Shown: positions 16,550 through 26,169, counted from the first letter of the stretch. The stretch: DNA of 39,205 nucleotides from Opitutales bacterium (GCA_018700525.1 JABITN010000077.1:1-39205); one strand, 5' to 3'. Translations and numbers: made by a program. The notes: generated from the sequence alone by a model not told the origin.

Positions 16550-18625
16550 TTATCGCCGTTTCATTTCGGTATCGAAGAGGGCTCTAACGACTTTGATTGC
16601 GTATTTCGTTATACGGTTCCCATTCGAACCGCGACCTTTGACCGCAAGTTCGCCGAGATCGAATTCGAATTCCTTAATGCGAGCGCTGCAAGTCTGCGTT
16701 AGTCGTACGATAATCGGGCGAGTCGATCCATCGGGATTGGCTCGAAAATAGTGCACCTTCGAGCTTTTGTTTCCCTTGGTTAGATTGTAGGTTTTGTCAC
16801 GAGTAACGCCGCTGATAATAAAGCGTTTGACGAAGGAATCACCACGGGGTCCATCACGATAGACCAAATCGTAGATCGTTTCTTCATCGCCTTTTTTCCA
16901 GACGGCCACGTGAACAATGTCTTGGCCCATATAGACCTTGTCCGCGACTCGAGAGACGCGGAACGTGCCGTCGCCGCAGAAACAAATGATGTCATCCAAT
17001 TGCGTGCATTCGCCTATGAATTCGTCTTTTTTTAGATTAGTGCCGATAAAGCCGTCTTCGCGGTTGACGTAGAGTTTTTCGGTAGGCAGGGCGACTTCGG
17101 TGGCTTTAATTGTCTCGAAGCTTTCGATACGAGTCTTGCGTTCACGTCCTTTGCCGAATTTTTCCATCAATCCTTCCAGGTATGTTATGGAGAATCCAGT
17201 TAGATTCTTTAGGTTGCGTTTGGTCGCCCGAATTTCCTTCTCGGTATTCTTTAGGACTTCGGTTGCTTTGAAGGAATTGTATTTGGAGATCCGCTTAATG
17301 CGAATTTCCGTTAGGCGTGCGACATCTTCATCGGTAACTTCTCGTTTGAGCTGATCTTTGAAAGGGTCCAATCCGATGTGGATCTCTTCGATTACAGATT
17401 CCCAAGTCTCGCATTCTTCAATACGGTGGTAGATCCGTTCTTCGATGAATATACGTTCAAGCGAATCGAAGTGCCATTTCTCTTCCAGTTCGCCGAGTTT
17501 GATTTCGAGCTCCAATTTTAAAAGATCGCGAATTGAATCAGTGGCGCGTCTCAGAATGTCGCTTATACCGATGAAGATCGGCTGATCGTTTTCGATGACG
17601 CAGGCGTTTGGCGAAATGGATGTTTGGCAATCGGAGAATACGTATAGCGCGTCGATCGTTGCAGCGGTGTCGGCACCAGTTGGTAGAGTGACGAGGATCT
17701 CAGCTTTTTCTGCGGTGTTGTCTTCGATTTTCTTGATCTTAACTTTGCCTTTGGTGTTGGCTAAGAGAATGGAATCGATAAGCGAGCTGGTGGTCGTTCC
17801 GAAAGGAATTTCGGTAATGACGAGTTGGTATTTACTACGCGTTTCGAAAATCGAACGGACAAGTATACGTCCTCCACGAATACCGTCGTTGTAGTTGGAA
17901 ACATCCATTATGCCGCCGGTTTCGAAATCCGGATAGAGTTCGAAAGCTTCGTCTCGGAGGTAGGCGATAGAGGCTTGGATGATTTCGTTGAAATTGTGGG
18001 GTAGGAATTTGCAGGCGAGTCCGACGGCAATGCCTTCGCAGCCTTCAGCTAGTAGCAAGGGAAATTTTGCGGGTAGGTGGAGAGGCTCTTTGTTGCGTCC
18101 GTCATAGGAGGCTTGCCAGTTAGTGGTCTTCGGATTGAAGACGACTTCTCGGGCGAATGAGGATAGGCGGGCTTCAATGTAACGAGCGGCCGCGGCTCCA
18201 TCTCCTGTAAGCGTGTTGCCCCAGTTTCCTTGGGTATCAATCAAAAGGTTACGCTGGCCCATGCCAACCATGGCTGAGTAGATGCTGGAGTCGCCATGCG
18301 GGTGATAGCGCATGGAGTGACCGACGACATTAGCGACTTTGTTGTAGCGTCCGTCATCAAGCTCCTTGAGAGAGTGCATAATCCGGCGTTGGACGGGCTT
18401 GAGACCGTCGTTGAGAGCTGGCACGGCTCGATCGAGGATTACGTATGAGGCGTATTCGAGAAACCAGTTCTTGTAAGAAGAGGCGAGGGGCGCGTTTTCA
18501 TTGCCGTCTTCGAACGCAGGTTTTTCGATTTCGACGATTTCGGCCTCGGGTTCGACTTCAGGTTGGTTATCTTTGAATTCGAACGTTTCTTGATCGGAAT
18601 CGTCGTTAATATTATTGGAACTCAT
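16550..18625 (-). CDS. parC: DNA topoisomerase IV subunit A
   Basis: A 691-residue type IIA topoisomerase breakage-reunion subunit. After an acidic, low-complexity N-terminal extension (residues 1-45, rich in Glu/Asp), YASYVILDRAVPALNDGLKPVQRRI opens the GyrA/ParC core. MRYHPHGDSSIYSAMV is the conserved winged-helix region, and AAAARYIEARLS contains the catalytic Tyr149. The tower and coiled-coil region (roughly 370-500) is followed by a short, atypical C-terminal region rather than the six-bladed GyrA propeller, as in Bacteroidetes-type ParC. It is 84 bases downstream of parE and surely cotranscribed. A GyrA function cannot be formally excluded, but the partner and architecture favour topoisomerase IV. 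Confidence 0.92.
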   Translation of the reverse strand: MSSNNINDDSDQETFEFKDNQPEVEPEAEIVEIEKPAFEDGNENAPLASSYKNWFLEYASYVILDRAVPALNDGLKPVQRRIMHSLKELDDGRYNKVANVVGHSMRYHPHGDSSIYSAMVGMGQRNLLIDTQGNWGNTLTGDGAAAARYIEARLSSFAREVVFNPKTTNWQASYDGRNKEPLHLPAKFPLLLAEGCEGIAVGLACKFLPHNFNEIIQASIAYLRDEAFELYPDFETGGIMDVSNYNDGIRGGRILVRSIFETRSKYQLVITEIPFGTTTSSLIDSILLANTKGKVKIKKIEDNTAEKAEILVTLPTGADTAATIDALYVFSDCQTSISPNACVIENDQPIFIGISDILRRATDSIRDLLKLELEIKLGELEEKWHFDSLERIFIEERIYHRIEECETWESVIEEIHIGLDPFKDQLKREVTDEDVARLTEIRIKRISKYNSFKATEVLKNTEKEIRATKRNLKNLTGFSITYLEGLMEKFGKGRERKTRIESFETIKATEVALPTEKLYVNREDGFIGTNLKKDEFIGECTQLDDIICFCGDGTFRVSRVADKVYMGQDIVHVAVWKKGDEETIYDLVYRDGPRGDSFVKRFIISGVTRDKTYNLTKGNKSSKVHYFRANPDGSTRPIIVRLTQTCSARIKEFEFDLGELAVKGRGSNGNRITKYAIKVVRALFDTEMKRR

Positions 18626-18709
18626 TTAAGCGAGAAAGGGTTGCGCGACCGAGTTTCGGGTTTCTTCTGGATGAATCGGTCGATGGAGTGTGGTTTGCAA
18701 AAAGGCGAA

Positions 18710-20557
18710 CTAGGATTCGGTTTCGAGCAGATCTTTTTCTACATGAAGATTTTCGATGATAAAGCCTTGGCGAAGGGGAGTGTTCTTTCCCATGTAAAAG
18801 GTTAGAAGACCGTCGATGTTGTGTAGCTGTTTCATGGTTACGTGTTCGAGTTTCATCTTTGGTCCGATGAAAGTAGCGAATTCGGCAGGGGAAGCTTCAC
18901 CGAGTCCTTTGAATCGAGTAATTTCCGCGCTCTTGCCCATCTTTTCGAGGGCTTTATTTTTTTGGGCTTCGGTGTAGCAATAGACGGTTTTCTTTTTTGT
19001 GCGAACGCGAAAGAGAGGCGTCTCTAGTATGTAGAGGTGCCCTTGGCGAACGAGATCGGGGAAGAACTGAAGGAAGAAAGTGAGCAGCAAAAGTCGGATG
19101 TGCATGCCGTCGACGTCGGCATCGGTTGCGATAATCACTTTGTTGTAGCGAAGCGATTCTAGGTTTTGCTCGATGTCGAGGGCACTTTGCAGACAATTGA
19201 ATTCGTCGTTTTGATAGACAATTTTCTTAGTGAGTCCGAAGGCGTTGAGCGGTTTCCCTTTTAAACTGAATACGGCTTGCGTATTGACGTCGCGCGTCTT
19301 TGTGATCGAGCCGCCGGCCGAATCGCCTTCCACTATGAAGAGCGTGGAGTCGTTGCCTTGCTTGTGCTTCGTATTGAAATGAGCACGGCAATCGCGGAGT
19401 TTTTTATTGTGCAAATTAACCTTCTTCGCTTTTTCGCGTGCCAGCTTGCGAATTCCGGTAAGCTCTTTGCGCTCCTTTTCGCTCGCGACGATTTTCTGTT
19501 GAATCGCCTTCGCGGTTTCGGGGAATTGGTGAAGGTGAAGGTCGAGTTCCTTCTTGATGAAATTGTTGATGAAGTTTCGAATACTCGGGCTTTTCGGGCC
19601 CATGTTTTGCGATCCTAGCTTGGTCTTGGTTTGGCTTTCGAATACGGGTTCTTGGACGCGTATGGAAATCGAGGATAATATAGAAGTGCGAATATCCGAG
19701 GAGTCGTAGTCCTTTTTGAAGAATTCCCGGATGGTTTTGACGATTGATTCCCTGAATGCGGCTTGGTGGGTGCCGCCCATGGTCGTGTGTTGCCCGTTGA
19801 CGAACGAGAAATACTCTTCGCCGTAGTGCGTTCCATGGGTCATTGCGACTTCGATGTCTTCGCCTTTGAGGTGAATGATCGGGTAGAGGATGTCGCCGCT
19901 CAGGTTGTTTTCGAGAAGATCCTTGAGGCCGTTTTCGGAGCGAAAGGTTTTGCCGTTAAGCGAAAGCGTTAGCCCGGTATTAAGGTAAGCATAATTCCAG
20001 AGCATGGTTTCGACGTATTCCAACCGGTAGTCGAAAACGCTGAAAATGGAGCGGTCTGGAGTGAATTCGACGTAGGTCCCATTTTTTTCGTCGGTTTTGC
20101 CCTGGCGGCTTTCCGACTGGATATCGCCTTTCGAGAAAATGGCCTGCTTCATTTTGGACTCCCGATAGGACTCGGCGAGGAAGTAGCTGGAAAGTGCGTT
20201 GACCGCTTTGGTGCCGACTCCGTTTAGGCCGACACTCTTTTGAAAAGTTTCGCTATCATATTTGGCGCCGGTATTGATTTTGGAGACGCAATCGACGAGC
20301 TTTCCGAGCGGGATGCCGCGACCGAAGTCACGAATAGAGACCACCTCGTCGCCTATTGTGATGTCAATTCGCTTCCCGTGTCCGCTGGAATGCTCGTCGA
20401 TCGAGTTGTCGATAATCTCTTTGAGCAAGACGTATATGCCGTCATCGGGGGAAGCTCCACTGCCTAGCTTACCGATGTACATGCCCGGGCGCAGTCGAAT
20501 GTGCTCCTGGGGGCTTAGGGACTTGATGCTCGATTCAGTGTAATTCGATTCTGCCAT
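18710..20557 (-). CDS. parE: DNA topoisomerase IV subunit B
   Basis: A 615-residue ATPase subunit of type IIA topoisomerase. RLRPGMYIG (21-29), the GHKL ATP-binding Asn in EIIDNSIDE (Asn51), DFGRGIP (77-83) and [14 protein letters not shown] (110-123) build the ATPase site. The Toprim domain has [11 protein letters not shown] (407-417) and [12 protein letters not shown] (477-488). The length and the lack of a long GyrB insert fit ParE. It is the promoter-proximal gene of parE-parC on the minus strand and is divergent from a methyltransferase gene. It is complete, with no sign of decay. Confidence 0.94.
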   Translation of the reverse strand: MAESNYTESSIKSLSPQEHIRLRPGMYIGKLGSGASPDDGIYVLLKEIIDNSIDEHSSGHGKRIDITIGDEVVSIRDFGRGIPLGKLVDCVSKINTGAKYDSETFQKSVGLNGVGTKAVNALSSYFLAESYRESKMKQAIFSKGDIQSESRQGKTDEKNGTYVEFTPDRSIFSVFDYRLEYVETMLWNYAYLNTGLTLSLNGKTFRSENGLKDLLENNLSGDILYPIIHLKGEDIEVAMTHGTHYGEEYFSFVNGQHTTMGGTHQAAFRESIVKTIREFFKKDYDSSDIRTSILSSISIRVQEPVFESQTKTKLGSQNMGPKSPSIRNFINNFIKKELDLHLHQFPETAKAIQQKIVASEKERKELTGIRKLAREKAKKVNLHNKKLRDCRAHFNTKHKQGNDSTLFIVEGDSAGGSITKTRDVNTQAVFSLKGKPLNAFGLTKKIVYQNDEFNCLQSALDIEQNLESLRYNKVIIATDADVDGMHIRLLLLTFFLQFFPDLVRQGHLYILETPLFRVRTKKKTVYCYTEAQKNKALEKMGKSAEITRFKGLGEASPAEFATFIGPKMKLEHVTMKQLHNIDGLLTFYMGKNTPLRQGFIIENLHVEKDLLETES

Positions 20558-20729
20558 CTATTGGGCTCGATAGGATAAAGACCGCGGCGCGAAATCAAGC
20601 GGGAATATCGGTAATTTCGCCTTAGCGCTCTTTTCTTTTGCCGACGTGCCTTTTCGCTTTACATGGATTCTGTTGGACGTTGGTTTGCCGTCGCTATTCT
20701 CCGTTTGGTTTTCCTGCGTCTTTCCCATT

Positions 20730-21551
20730 ATGAGCAATCACGCCCCCACAGCTGCAAAAGCGAAAAACGATCGTGCTTTGAGATTTTATCGCGATGTATT
20801 AGGATTAGAGCGCCTGCACTACGGAATGTGGTTGCCGGAGGACGAGCTGACGATGGAAGCCCTCAAGGCCGCTCAGAAGCGCTATGAGGATTTTTTGATA
20901 GATAGCGTGCCCGAGGGTGCTCGGCGGATATTGGACGTGGGTTGCGGAACGGGTGAGCTTTGCTTGCACTTGAAGGATCGAGGTTACGATGTGCATGGAC
21001 TCTCGCCGGATATCAACCAGAAGAAGGTGTTCGCCGAGAAAGTGGAGGCTCCGTTTCATTTTACGCGATTCGAAGATTCGCATTTGGAAGGTGGATACGA
21101 CGTGATTATAATGAGCGAGTCCTGCCAGTATATCCCGATCGACAAGGTTTTCGATGTGGCGGCCAAGGCGTTGAAACCTGGAGGGCATTTGATGGTGTGC
21201 GATTATTTCGTGCTTGATCAAAATGCAGGAGAGCTTTCGAAGAGCGGACATGATTATGAAGCGTTTATGGCGAAGGCCGAGGCGAGTCGTTTCGAGATCG
21301 TGAAGAGCCGCGATGTGACGCTGGATATTCGCAAAACGTTGGAAATCGCCGATGGTTGGACCGACAAGATTTTACTTGGAGCCGATATTTTCACGGAAAA
21401 GTTTCGCGAGAAGAATCCGTTTATTTGGAAAATCTTGGTTTGGCTTTTCGGCAAAAAGTACCAAAAGGCAGTTTCGCAGAAAGTCCTATTGGATGCGGAC
21501 CGTTTCTCCGAAGTTAAGAAATACGAGTTCTTCTTGTTTCAACTAGGCTAA
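20730..21551 (+). CDS. Class I SAM-dependent methyltransferase
   Basis: A 273-residue Rossmann-fold methyltransferase. Motif I is ILDVGCGTGELC (67-78), the post-I acidic loop follows at DVHGLSPDINQ, motif II/III lies at YDVIIMSESCQYIPID, and LKPGGHLMVCDYFV is the typical strand before the C-terminal half. The N-terminus RFYRDVLGLERLHYGMW resembles small-molecule or lipid methyltransferases (cyclopropane-synthase or tocopherol-methyltransferase style), but no substrate can be named. The C-terminal region is basic with amphipathic helices (WKILVWLFGKKY), which might associate with membrane. The open frame extends to 20646, but ATG 20730 gives the natural start. It is divergent from parE and stands alone. 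Confidence 0.82.
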   Translation: MSNHAPTAAKAKNDRALRFYRDVLGLERLHYGMWLPEDELTMEALKAAQKRYEDFLIDSVPEGARRILDVGCGTGELCLHLKDRGYDVHGLSPDINQKKVFAEKVEAPFHFTRFEDSHLEGGYDVIIMSESCQYIPIDKVFDVAAKALKPGGHLMVCDYFVLDQNAGELSKSGHDYEAFMAKAEASRFEIVKSRDVTLDIRKTLEIADGWTDKILLGADIFTEKFREKNPFIWKILVWLFGKKYQKAVSQKVLLDADRFSEVKKYEFFLFQLG

Positions 21552-21599
21552 GAAACTAAGGCATCTCTACTTGGCTCCGGTTGCTTTCGTCTTGTTAGA

Positions 21600-21815
21600 A
21601 TCAATGTAAATCAGTGCTCAGCGGTTGGAATTCATTCTTCTTGGGATCGGAGGATTTTTCACCACTGAGGAAACTGATAAACGCTGATATTTTTACTCTG
21701 TGATGGACCTTTTGCCAGAGACGGGAGAGCGATGGGAGGATTTTCGAGCCCATTAATATAGTGGCCTGGCCCACGCTGAGCGGGACCAGCTACAATGAAT
21801 CAGTGTAATTACTAA
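21600..21815. repeat. Degenerate copy of a dispersed intergenic repeat
   Basis: The sequence has phrases such as AAATCAGTGCTCAGCGGTTGGAATTCATTCTTCTT, CACTGAGGAAACTGATAAACGCTGAT and, at 21796, GAATCAGTGTAATTAC (written here as short fragments). I know this vocabulary (ATCAGTG..., AACGCTGAT..., CACTGAGG...) from intergenic repeats of Verrucomicrobia and Planctomycetes. The first and second phrases are partly inverted copies of each other. No gene is present. Confidence 0.35.
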
Positions 21816-21821
21816 GCGTCT

Positions 21822-23111
21822 CTAGGAGCGATTAAGTTCTTTGGCTCCGATGTCGCGTCTTAGGTATTTGGACTTAAAATTGATTTTGTCACAGAGGGCG
21901 TAGGCTTTTTGCGAGGCTTCTTTTAGGTTCGTTCCGAGTGCGGTGACGCCTAGAACCCGTCCCCCATTGGTGACGACATCTCCGGCTTCCGAGCTGGTAG
22001 TGCCTGCGTGGAAGATGAATTCGTTTTCGCCGACGGTCTCTGGGAACGATATGGCCTCGCCCTTTGGGTAGTTTTCTGGGTAACCTTTGGAGGCGAGAAC
22101 GACGACCATTGCGTATTCATCTTTCACCTTAACGTCGATCTTGGTTAGCTCGCCTTTGGCGGCCGCTAGCATGATGGCTACAGGATCGGTTTCCAGGCGG
22201 GTTAGGAGGACTTGGGTTTCGGGGTCGCCGAAGCGGGTATTGTACTCAAGTACTTTCGGTCCTGTCTTGGTCATCATGAGGCCGATAAATAGGGTACCTC
22301 GAAAATCGATGCCTTCGGCTGCGATACCATCTACGCTCGGTTTGACGATTATTTCTTCGATGTGGCGCATCATTGCCTCATCGATTAGATCGGCTGGAGA
22401 GTAGGCACCCATGCCGCCGGTATTGGGGCCGGTGTCGCCTTCGAAGACTTGTTTGTGGTCCTGGCTGGTGGGGAGGATGACGTAGTCTTTGCCGGATACG
22501 ATGACGTGGATGGAAGTCTCTTCGCCGAATAGGCATTCTTCGATGAGTACGGTTTTACCGCTATCGCCAAAGGCGCCACCGTCGATCATGTCGCTGACAG
22601 TCTGAGTAGCGGTTTCGTGGTCTTCGGCGATGATGACGCCCTTTCCAGCAGCGAGTCCGTCAGCTTTGACGACGATTGGGTAAGAAGCGGTGCCGAGATA
22701 TTCAATTGCCGCTTGGGCGTTATCGAAATTGGCGGCGGCTCCCGTCGGAATGTTGTATTTTAGGAGAAGTTCTTTCGTGAAGGTTTTACTGCCTTCGAAG
22801 CGAGCTCCGTCGGCTTTGGGGCCGTAGGCGAGGATGCCTTTTTCATTGAGGCGATCGACGAGTCCCAGGCAAAGGGGGACCTCCGGTCCGACGATGACGA
22901 AGTTTACGTCTTCGTTGTTTGCGAGTTTGAGAAGGCCGTCGATGTCATCGCCGCCGACTGAGTGGCATTCGCAAATTTGAGCTATGCCTGGATTTCCAGG
23001 GGCGGCGAGCGTTCGGCCTACGAGCGGGCTATCGACGCTGATTTTTGCGATTGTGTGTTCGCGGCCGCCTGAGCCGACGATGAGGGTGGTGAGAGGAGAA
23101 TGGTCTGACAT
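21822..23111 (-). CDS. purD: Phosphoribosylamine-glycine ligase
   Basis: A 429-residue ATP-grasp enzyme of purine synthesis joining phosphoribosylamine and glycine. LIVGSGGREHTIAK is the GARS N-domain, VGPEVPLCLGLVD and LAYGPKADGARFEGSKTF follow, and VVKADGLAAGKGVIIA is the ATP-grasp nucleotide loop. FRGTLFIGLMMT and LEYNTRFGDPETQVLL carry the metal site. The C-domain ends at the LRRDIGAKE region. The frame extends to 23201, but ATG 23111 immediately before SDHSPLTTLIVGSGG is the normal start. It is the last intact gene of a minus-strand run in which the three upstream genes are all broken. It must therefore still have a working promoter somewhere in or after the LOG pseudogene. Confidence 0.95.
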   Translation of the reverse strand: MSDHSPLTTLIVGSGGREHTIAKISVDSPLVGRTLAAPGNPGIAQICECHSVGGDDIDGLLKLANNEDVNFVIVGPEVPLCLGLVDRLNEKGILAYGPKADGARFEGSKTFTKELLLKYNIPTGAAANFDNAQAAIEYLGTASYPIVVKADGLAAGKGVIIAEDHETATQTVSDMIDGGAFGDSGKTVLIEECLFGEETSIHVIVSGKDYVILPTSQDHKQVFEGDTGPNTGGMGAYSPADLIDEAMMRHIEEIIVKPSVDGIAAEGIDFRGTLFIGLMMTKTGPKVLEYNTRFGDPETQVLLTRLETDPVAIMLAAAKGELTKIDVKVKDEYAMVVVLASKGYPENYPKGEAISFPETVGENEFIFHAGTTSSEAGDVVTNGGRVLGVTALGTNLKEASQKAYALCDKINFKSKYLRRDIGAKELNRS

Positions 23112-23211
23112 ACCGCTGCGATTTAGAAAGCACGAAAAACTGGAATGCAATGAAAAGATGAAATTGGGTTGCCCTTCGTTATTCAAAGGGCATCCGGGCA
23201 CGATGGATCGG

Positions 23212-23934
23212 CTACAGAACTTGCAGGGTTTTGCGGTAGAATTCGATGATGATTTCGGGGTCGCCAGTGAAAAGAAGGTAGTCTTCTACTCAGCGTGGTA
23301 TTCGTCCCTCGACGGACATTCGATGCAGTTGAGCTTCTAGATCCGATAAGTAATCAGGGTGGAAGAAAACATAGGGCACACGTGGGCGAATGCCGAGTTT
23401 TAGGTTGCAGAGTTCGATCCCAATTTCCTCCATCGTGCCGGCTCCGCCGATGCTGAAAATACAAAAGTCGGCGACCTGAAACCACTTTTGCCGATTTTGG
23501 CGGTTCTTTTCCTGAAAGGTATTGAAGAAGTCAACGCCGACTTTGGGCGGTTGGGCTTCGAGTTCGAGGTAAGCGGCGCCGGTGAGGCAGTTGTTGGCTC
23601 AGCCGACGTCTGCGGTGAGTCCCATCACGCCTTCGCCTCCTCCCGTTAGAATTCCGACATTGGGTCCTAAAAAGCGCGTCATACGATCGACGAGTGCGGT
23701 AATGTTGCGTTTTTCTTCGGCATCCATTTCCAAGGCCGAGCCGTAGAAGGCGAGAATCGTACAGGCGAGAAAGCGGTCGACATTTTCTTCTTTGATGAAG
23801 AATCCATGTTCGTTTTAGAATACGTGTAGGTAGATGTCGTTGATCAGGGCACTGAACCAGTAGACCTTGATTCCGAGTTGCTCGTAGGTTTCGAGTTTGC
23901 CGTGGGCGTCGCTAGACAAGAAAAAGTCCTGCAT
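23212..23934 (-). pseudogene. LOG-family (TIGR00730-like) gene with three in-frame stops
   Basis: One frame of 241 codons runs from ATG 23934 to TAG 23212 with three internal stops: TAA at 23815-23817, TGA at 23599-23601 and TGA at 23290-23292 (window coordinates, minus strand). Context shows what was lost: YLHVF-stop-NEHGF (Gln likely), LTADVG-stop-ANNCLTG (Trp) and GRIPR-stop-VEDYLLF (Trp). The fold is the lysine-decarboxylase-like/LOG Rossmann type: GPNVGILTGGGEGVMG, then SIGGAGTMEEIG in place of the usual PGGxGTxxE. Intact relatives are phosphoribohydrolases acting on nucleotide 5'-monophosphates. There is no frameshift, so decay here is by substitution only. It lies 12 bases downstream of the next pseudogene and 100 bases upstream of purD. 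Confidence 0.75.
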
Positions 23935-23946
23935 GGGGGTCGCTTT

Positions 23947-24776
23947 TCAAAACACGATTCGCTTAAGAGACAGTTTTTGGACTCGGGTAAGGATCTCGAT
24001 ATGTTCGAGTAAACTGGGAAAAGTGTCCATGACACAGCGTGTCGGCTGACGCATCGCCTTTTCGGATAGCTTGGTTTACAGTTCGAAAGCCGAAGTGATC
24101 TTTGCTGCCGATGCGCTTGATCTCTTTTGATATATTGCCTTCGATGCGAATGAGCGGGCTTTGGTTTTCGCTTAGGGCGCTGGCTCCGCTGACCGAGATG
24201 CTAGTTGCTGGGCGGACCCTTGAGAAATGAGGTTTCGGGTTGTCGTCGAGTTGCTGATACACGCGATCGAGGTTAAGAAAGAATGTGCGGCTTTGCTTGT
24301 ATAGAGCTTGTTTTTGATCGAATTTGGGAGAATTGTGTACTTCGATCGAGACGAGTGGGTTGGTTACTCCGATTGTAGATTTCCAGGATGACATTGGATC
24401 CGAAGGTTTTGCCGGGATCGAGTAAGACGGCTCCGGAGTGAATGCCGAAATTTTCTTCGCCTCGATTGAGGACGACGTAGTGGTCTTTTAGGTACATCGA
24501 GCAGCTTGTGAGTAGGCCCGAACGCGGGGGGAGTTCGACGACCACGATGTCTTGGTGCTTCTGGACTTTGTCCAGAAACGAACGTGGGTGGTAGCCTTGG
24601 ATAAGGCGTATATGATCTTGTTTGGAGACGCTATTGGGGAGGGTGTAGCGAACTTTGTGCGGGGTGAGGAATACGCTTCCAAATCGGTCGATCGATGTCG
24701 TTTCAGGTAGCTTGATCCGGTTGGATTCAAGCGCTTGCCAAATTTCGTCGGAGGATAGCTTTTGGCTTTCAGGGGC
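23947..24776 (-). pseudogene. Unrecognised degraded gene in three frames
   Basis: The first part is open from 24776 to 24273 in one frame (LSSDEIWQALESNRIKLPE...VVVELPPRSGLLTSC...GVLLDPGKTFGSNVILEIYN-like text) but lacks an ATG, GTG or TTG start until 24545. After about 24380 the protein-like text moves to a second frame (TNPLVSIEVHNSPKF...FFLNLDRVYQQLDDN), and the last 35 residues (MDTFPSLLEHIEILTRVQK...) are in a third, ending with TGA at 23947. At least two frameshifts are therefore needed. The PPRSG...GSNVILEIYN segment recalls dUTPase/dCTP-deaminase-type barrels, but this is only a guess. It is followed after 12 bases by the LOG pseudogene. Confidence 0.5.
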
Positions 24777-25221
24777 TTAAAATAGGCGCCCAGCTGCTGT
24801 TCCGGGCTTGGGGAGGTCGCGATAGTATGTGGCGAAGGGGAAGGAGGAGTCGTAAAGGAATGCCTTGCATTGAAGGACGAGGCGATCGCGGTTTAGGCGA
24901 GGTGTCGGGAGGCGGCGATTTCGATTTCGATGCGGGCAAGGGTACTGCGTTCGCTGAAGTGGACGGATTTGAGGAGGTCGGCGACGAATTGGGTCTCTTC
25001 AGGATCGCGGAGGTGGAACGTGATCGTCAGTTCGAGGGTTTTGGTTTTGGACTTTTCCTATACGGTGGTGATGAGGCCGTCTTCGCTTATCCAGAATGTT
25101 TCTCGATTCATTTGGCGTTGGATTGGAGTTTGCAGGATTGTTTGGCGTGGGGCGGTTTGTTGATTCCGGGAGCGGCGAAGGCTCTGTCTATCGGGTTTTC
25201 GGCGTTTGGAATTTTGGTCAT
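24777..25221 (-). pseudogene. Unrecognised small degraded gene
   Basis: Protein-like text runs from ATG 25221 (MTKIPNAENPIDRAFAAPG...), changes frame near 25110 to NRETFWISEDGLITTV, meets an in-frame TAG at 25058-25060 where Gln would fit, and continues KTLELTITFHLRDPEE...ARIEIEIAASRHL. Near 24900 it changes frame again to NRDRLVLQCKAFLYDSSFPFATYY and ends at TAA 24777. No family is recognised. The plus-strand open frame across the same bases looks like a shadow, because its residues are biased to Gly/Phe/Val without motifs. It is the first gene of the broken minus-strand run leading to purD. Confidence 0.45.
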
Positions 25222-25314
25222 TTACAAAGAATCGGATTTCGCTAGTTGTTTCAATGCGCAAAACGTGTCTGATCGCGTTTGTTTTTATTGCTTCTTTTTG
25301 CCAACGAATAACTT

Positions 25315-26073
25315 ATGAAAAAGTCTATCCCATTAATCGCCATTTGCGTATCGGTACAGGCATTGTGGAGCCAAGATGCCGCTTCGGCAAAATTGCCTGA
25401 TTTGCAACCTGAAGTGGAGCAATTCACGTCGATGGAGCTCCTTGAAACCTGGGGGTTTCTCTTGTCGGAACGTTTTAATTTGGGCGGCTTGGATGTTACG
25501 GCGTCCGAAGTCGATGCGATAGCTCGTGGTATGAAGGCCTATGTGAATCGCGAAAAGGCGCCGACGGATTTGTCGAAGTCGATCGATCCGATGCAGGCTT
25601 ATTTCGTAGAGCGAGAAGAGGCTGTTCGGAAGAATCACCTTGAGGTGAACAAGTTGGAAGAATTGGAGTACTTCGATGAGATGTTTGGCCAACCTGATTA
25701 CCAGTCTTTGGGGACGGGGCTTTATTTCCAGATTTTGGAAGAAGGTGGTGAAAAGCGTGCGGAATCTAAGGATCGGGTTCGCTGTCACTATCGAGGCACT
25801 TTGCTTGATGGAACGGAATTCGATTCTTCTTACGATCGTGGCGAACCGGCAGAATTTGTGCTGAATCAGGTTATTCAGGCATGGACTCAGGGGGTTCCGT
25901 TGATTGGCGAAGGTGGTAGGATTAAGCTCTTCGTTCCTTCGAAGTTGGGTTACGGCGATGAAGGTACTCAAGGAATTCCTCCTGCAGCGGCATTGATCTT
26001 CGACATCGAGCTCGTTGAGATTTTGGGACCGGATGCACCAGGCACGCCTCAACAATTGCCAGGTATTCAGTAA
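25315..26073 (+). CDS. Secreted FKBP-type peptidyl-prolyl isomerase (Mip/FkpA-like)
   Basis: A 252-residue exported isomerase. Residues 1-20 (MKKSIPLIAICVSVQALWSQ) are a signal peptide. Residues about 35-125 form an alpha-helical dimerisation-type domain (LLETWGFLLSERFNLGGLDVT...VNREKAPTDLS...) as in Mip and FkpA. One FKBP domain follows: VRCHYRGTLLDGTEFDSSYDRGE, NQVIQAWTQGVPLIGEGG, KLFVPSKLGYGDEG and IPPAAALIFDIELVEI. The short Pro/Gln-rich tail has no known role. It is the only intact gene between two stretches of pseudogenes, which argues that it is still under selection. It is the third FKBP-type gene in about 12 kb. Confidence 0.92.
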   Translation: MKKSIPLIAICVSVQALWSQDAASAKLPDLQPEVEQFTSMELLETWGFLLSERFNLGGLDVTASEVDAIARGMKAYVNREKAPTDLSKSIDPMQAYFVEREEAVRKNHLEVNKLEELEYFDEMFGQPDYQSLGTGLYFQILEEGGEKRAESKDRVRCHYRGTLLDGTEFDSSYDRGEPAEFVLNQVIQAWTQGVPLIGEGGRIKLFVPSKLGYGDEGTQGIPPAAALIFDIELVEILGPDAPGTPQQLPGIQ

Positions 26074-26169
26074 ATATTCGGCCGAGTTGAATTTGTTCCG
26101 AGGAGCGCCACCTTAGTAGATCGAGTTCGGAACAATGTAATTTACATCGATAGCGGGAGTAGTTTGACG

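Noticed and set aside
16544-16558. CGGCG/CGCCG hairpin at the parC stop codon as a terminator
   Set aside because: Only five pairs, overlapping the stop codon, and no T-tract on the transcript.
24827-25318. 163-residue plus-strand frame before the Mip-like gene
   Set aside because: Composition is biased to Gly/Phe/Val without motifs, while the minus strand reads as eroded but more protein-like sequence; treated as a shadow.
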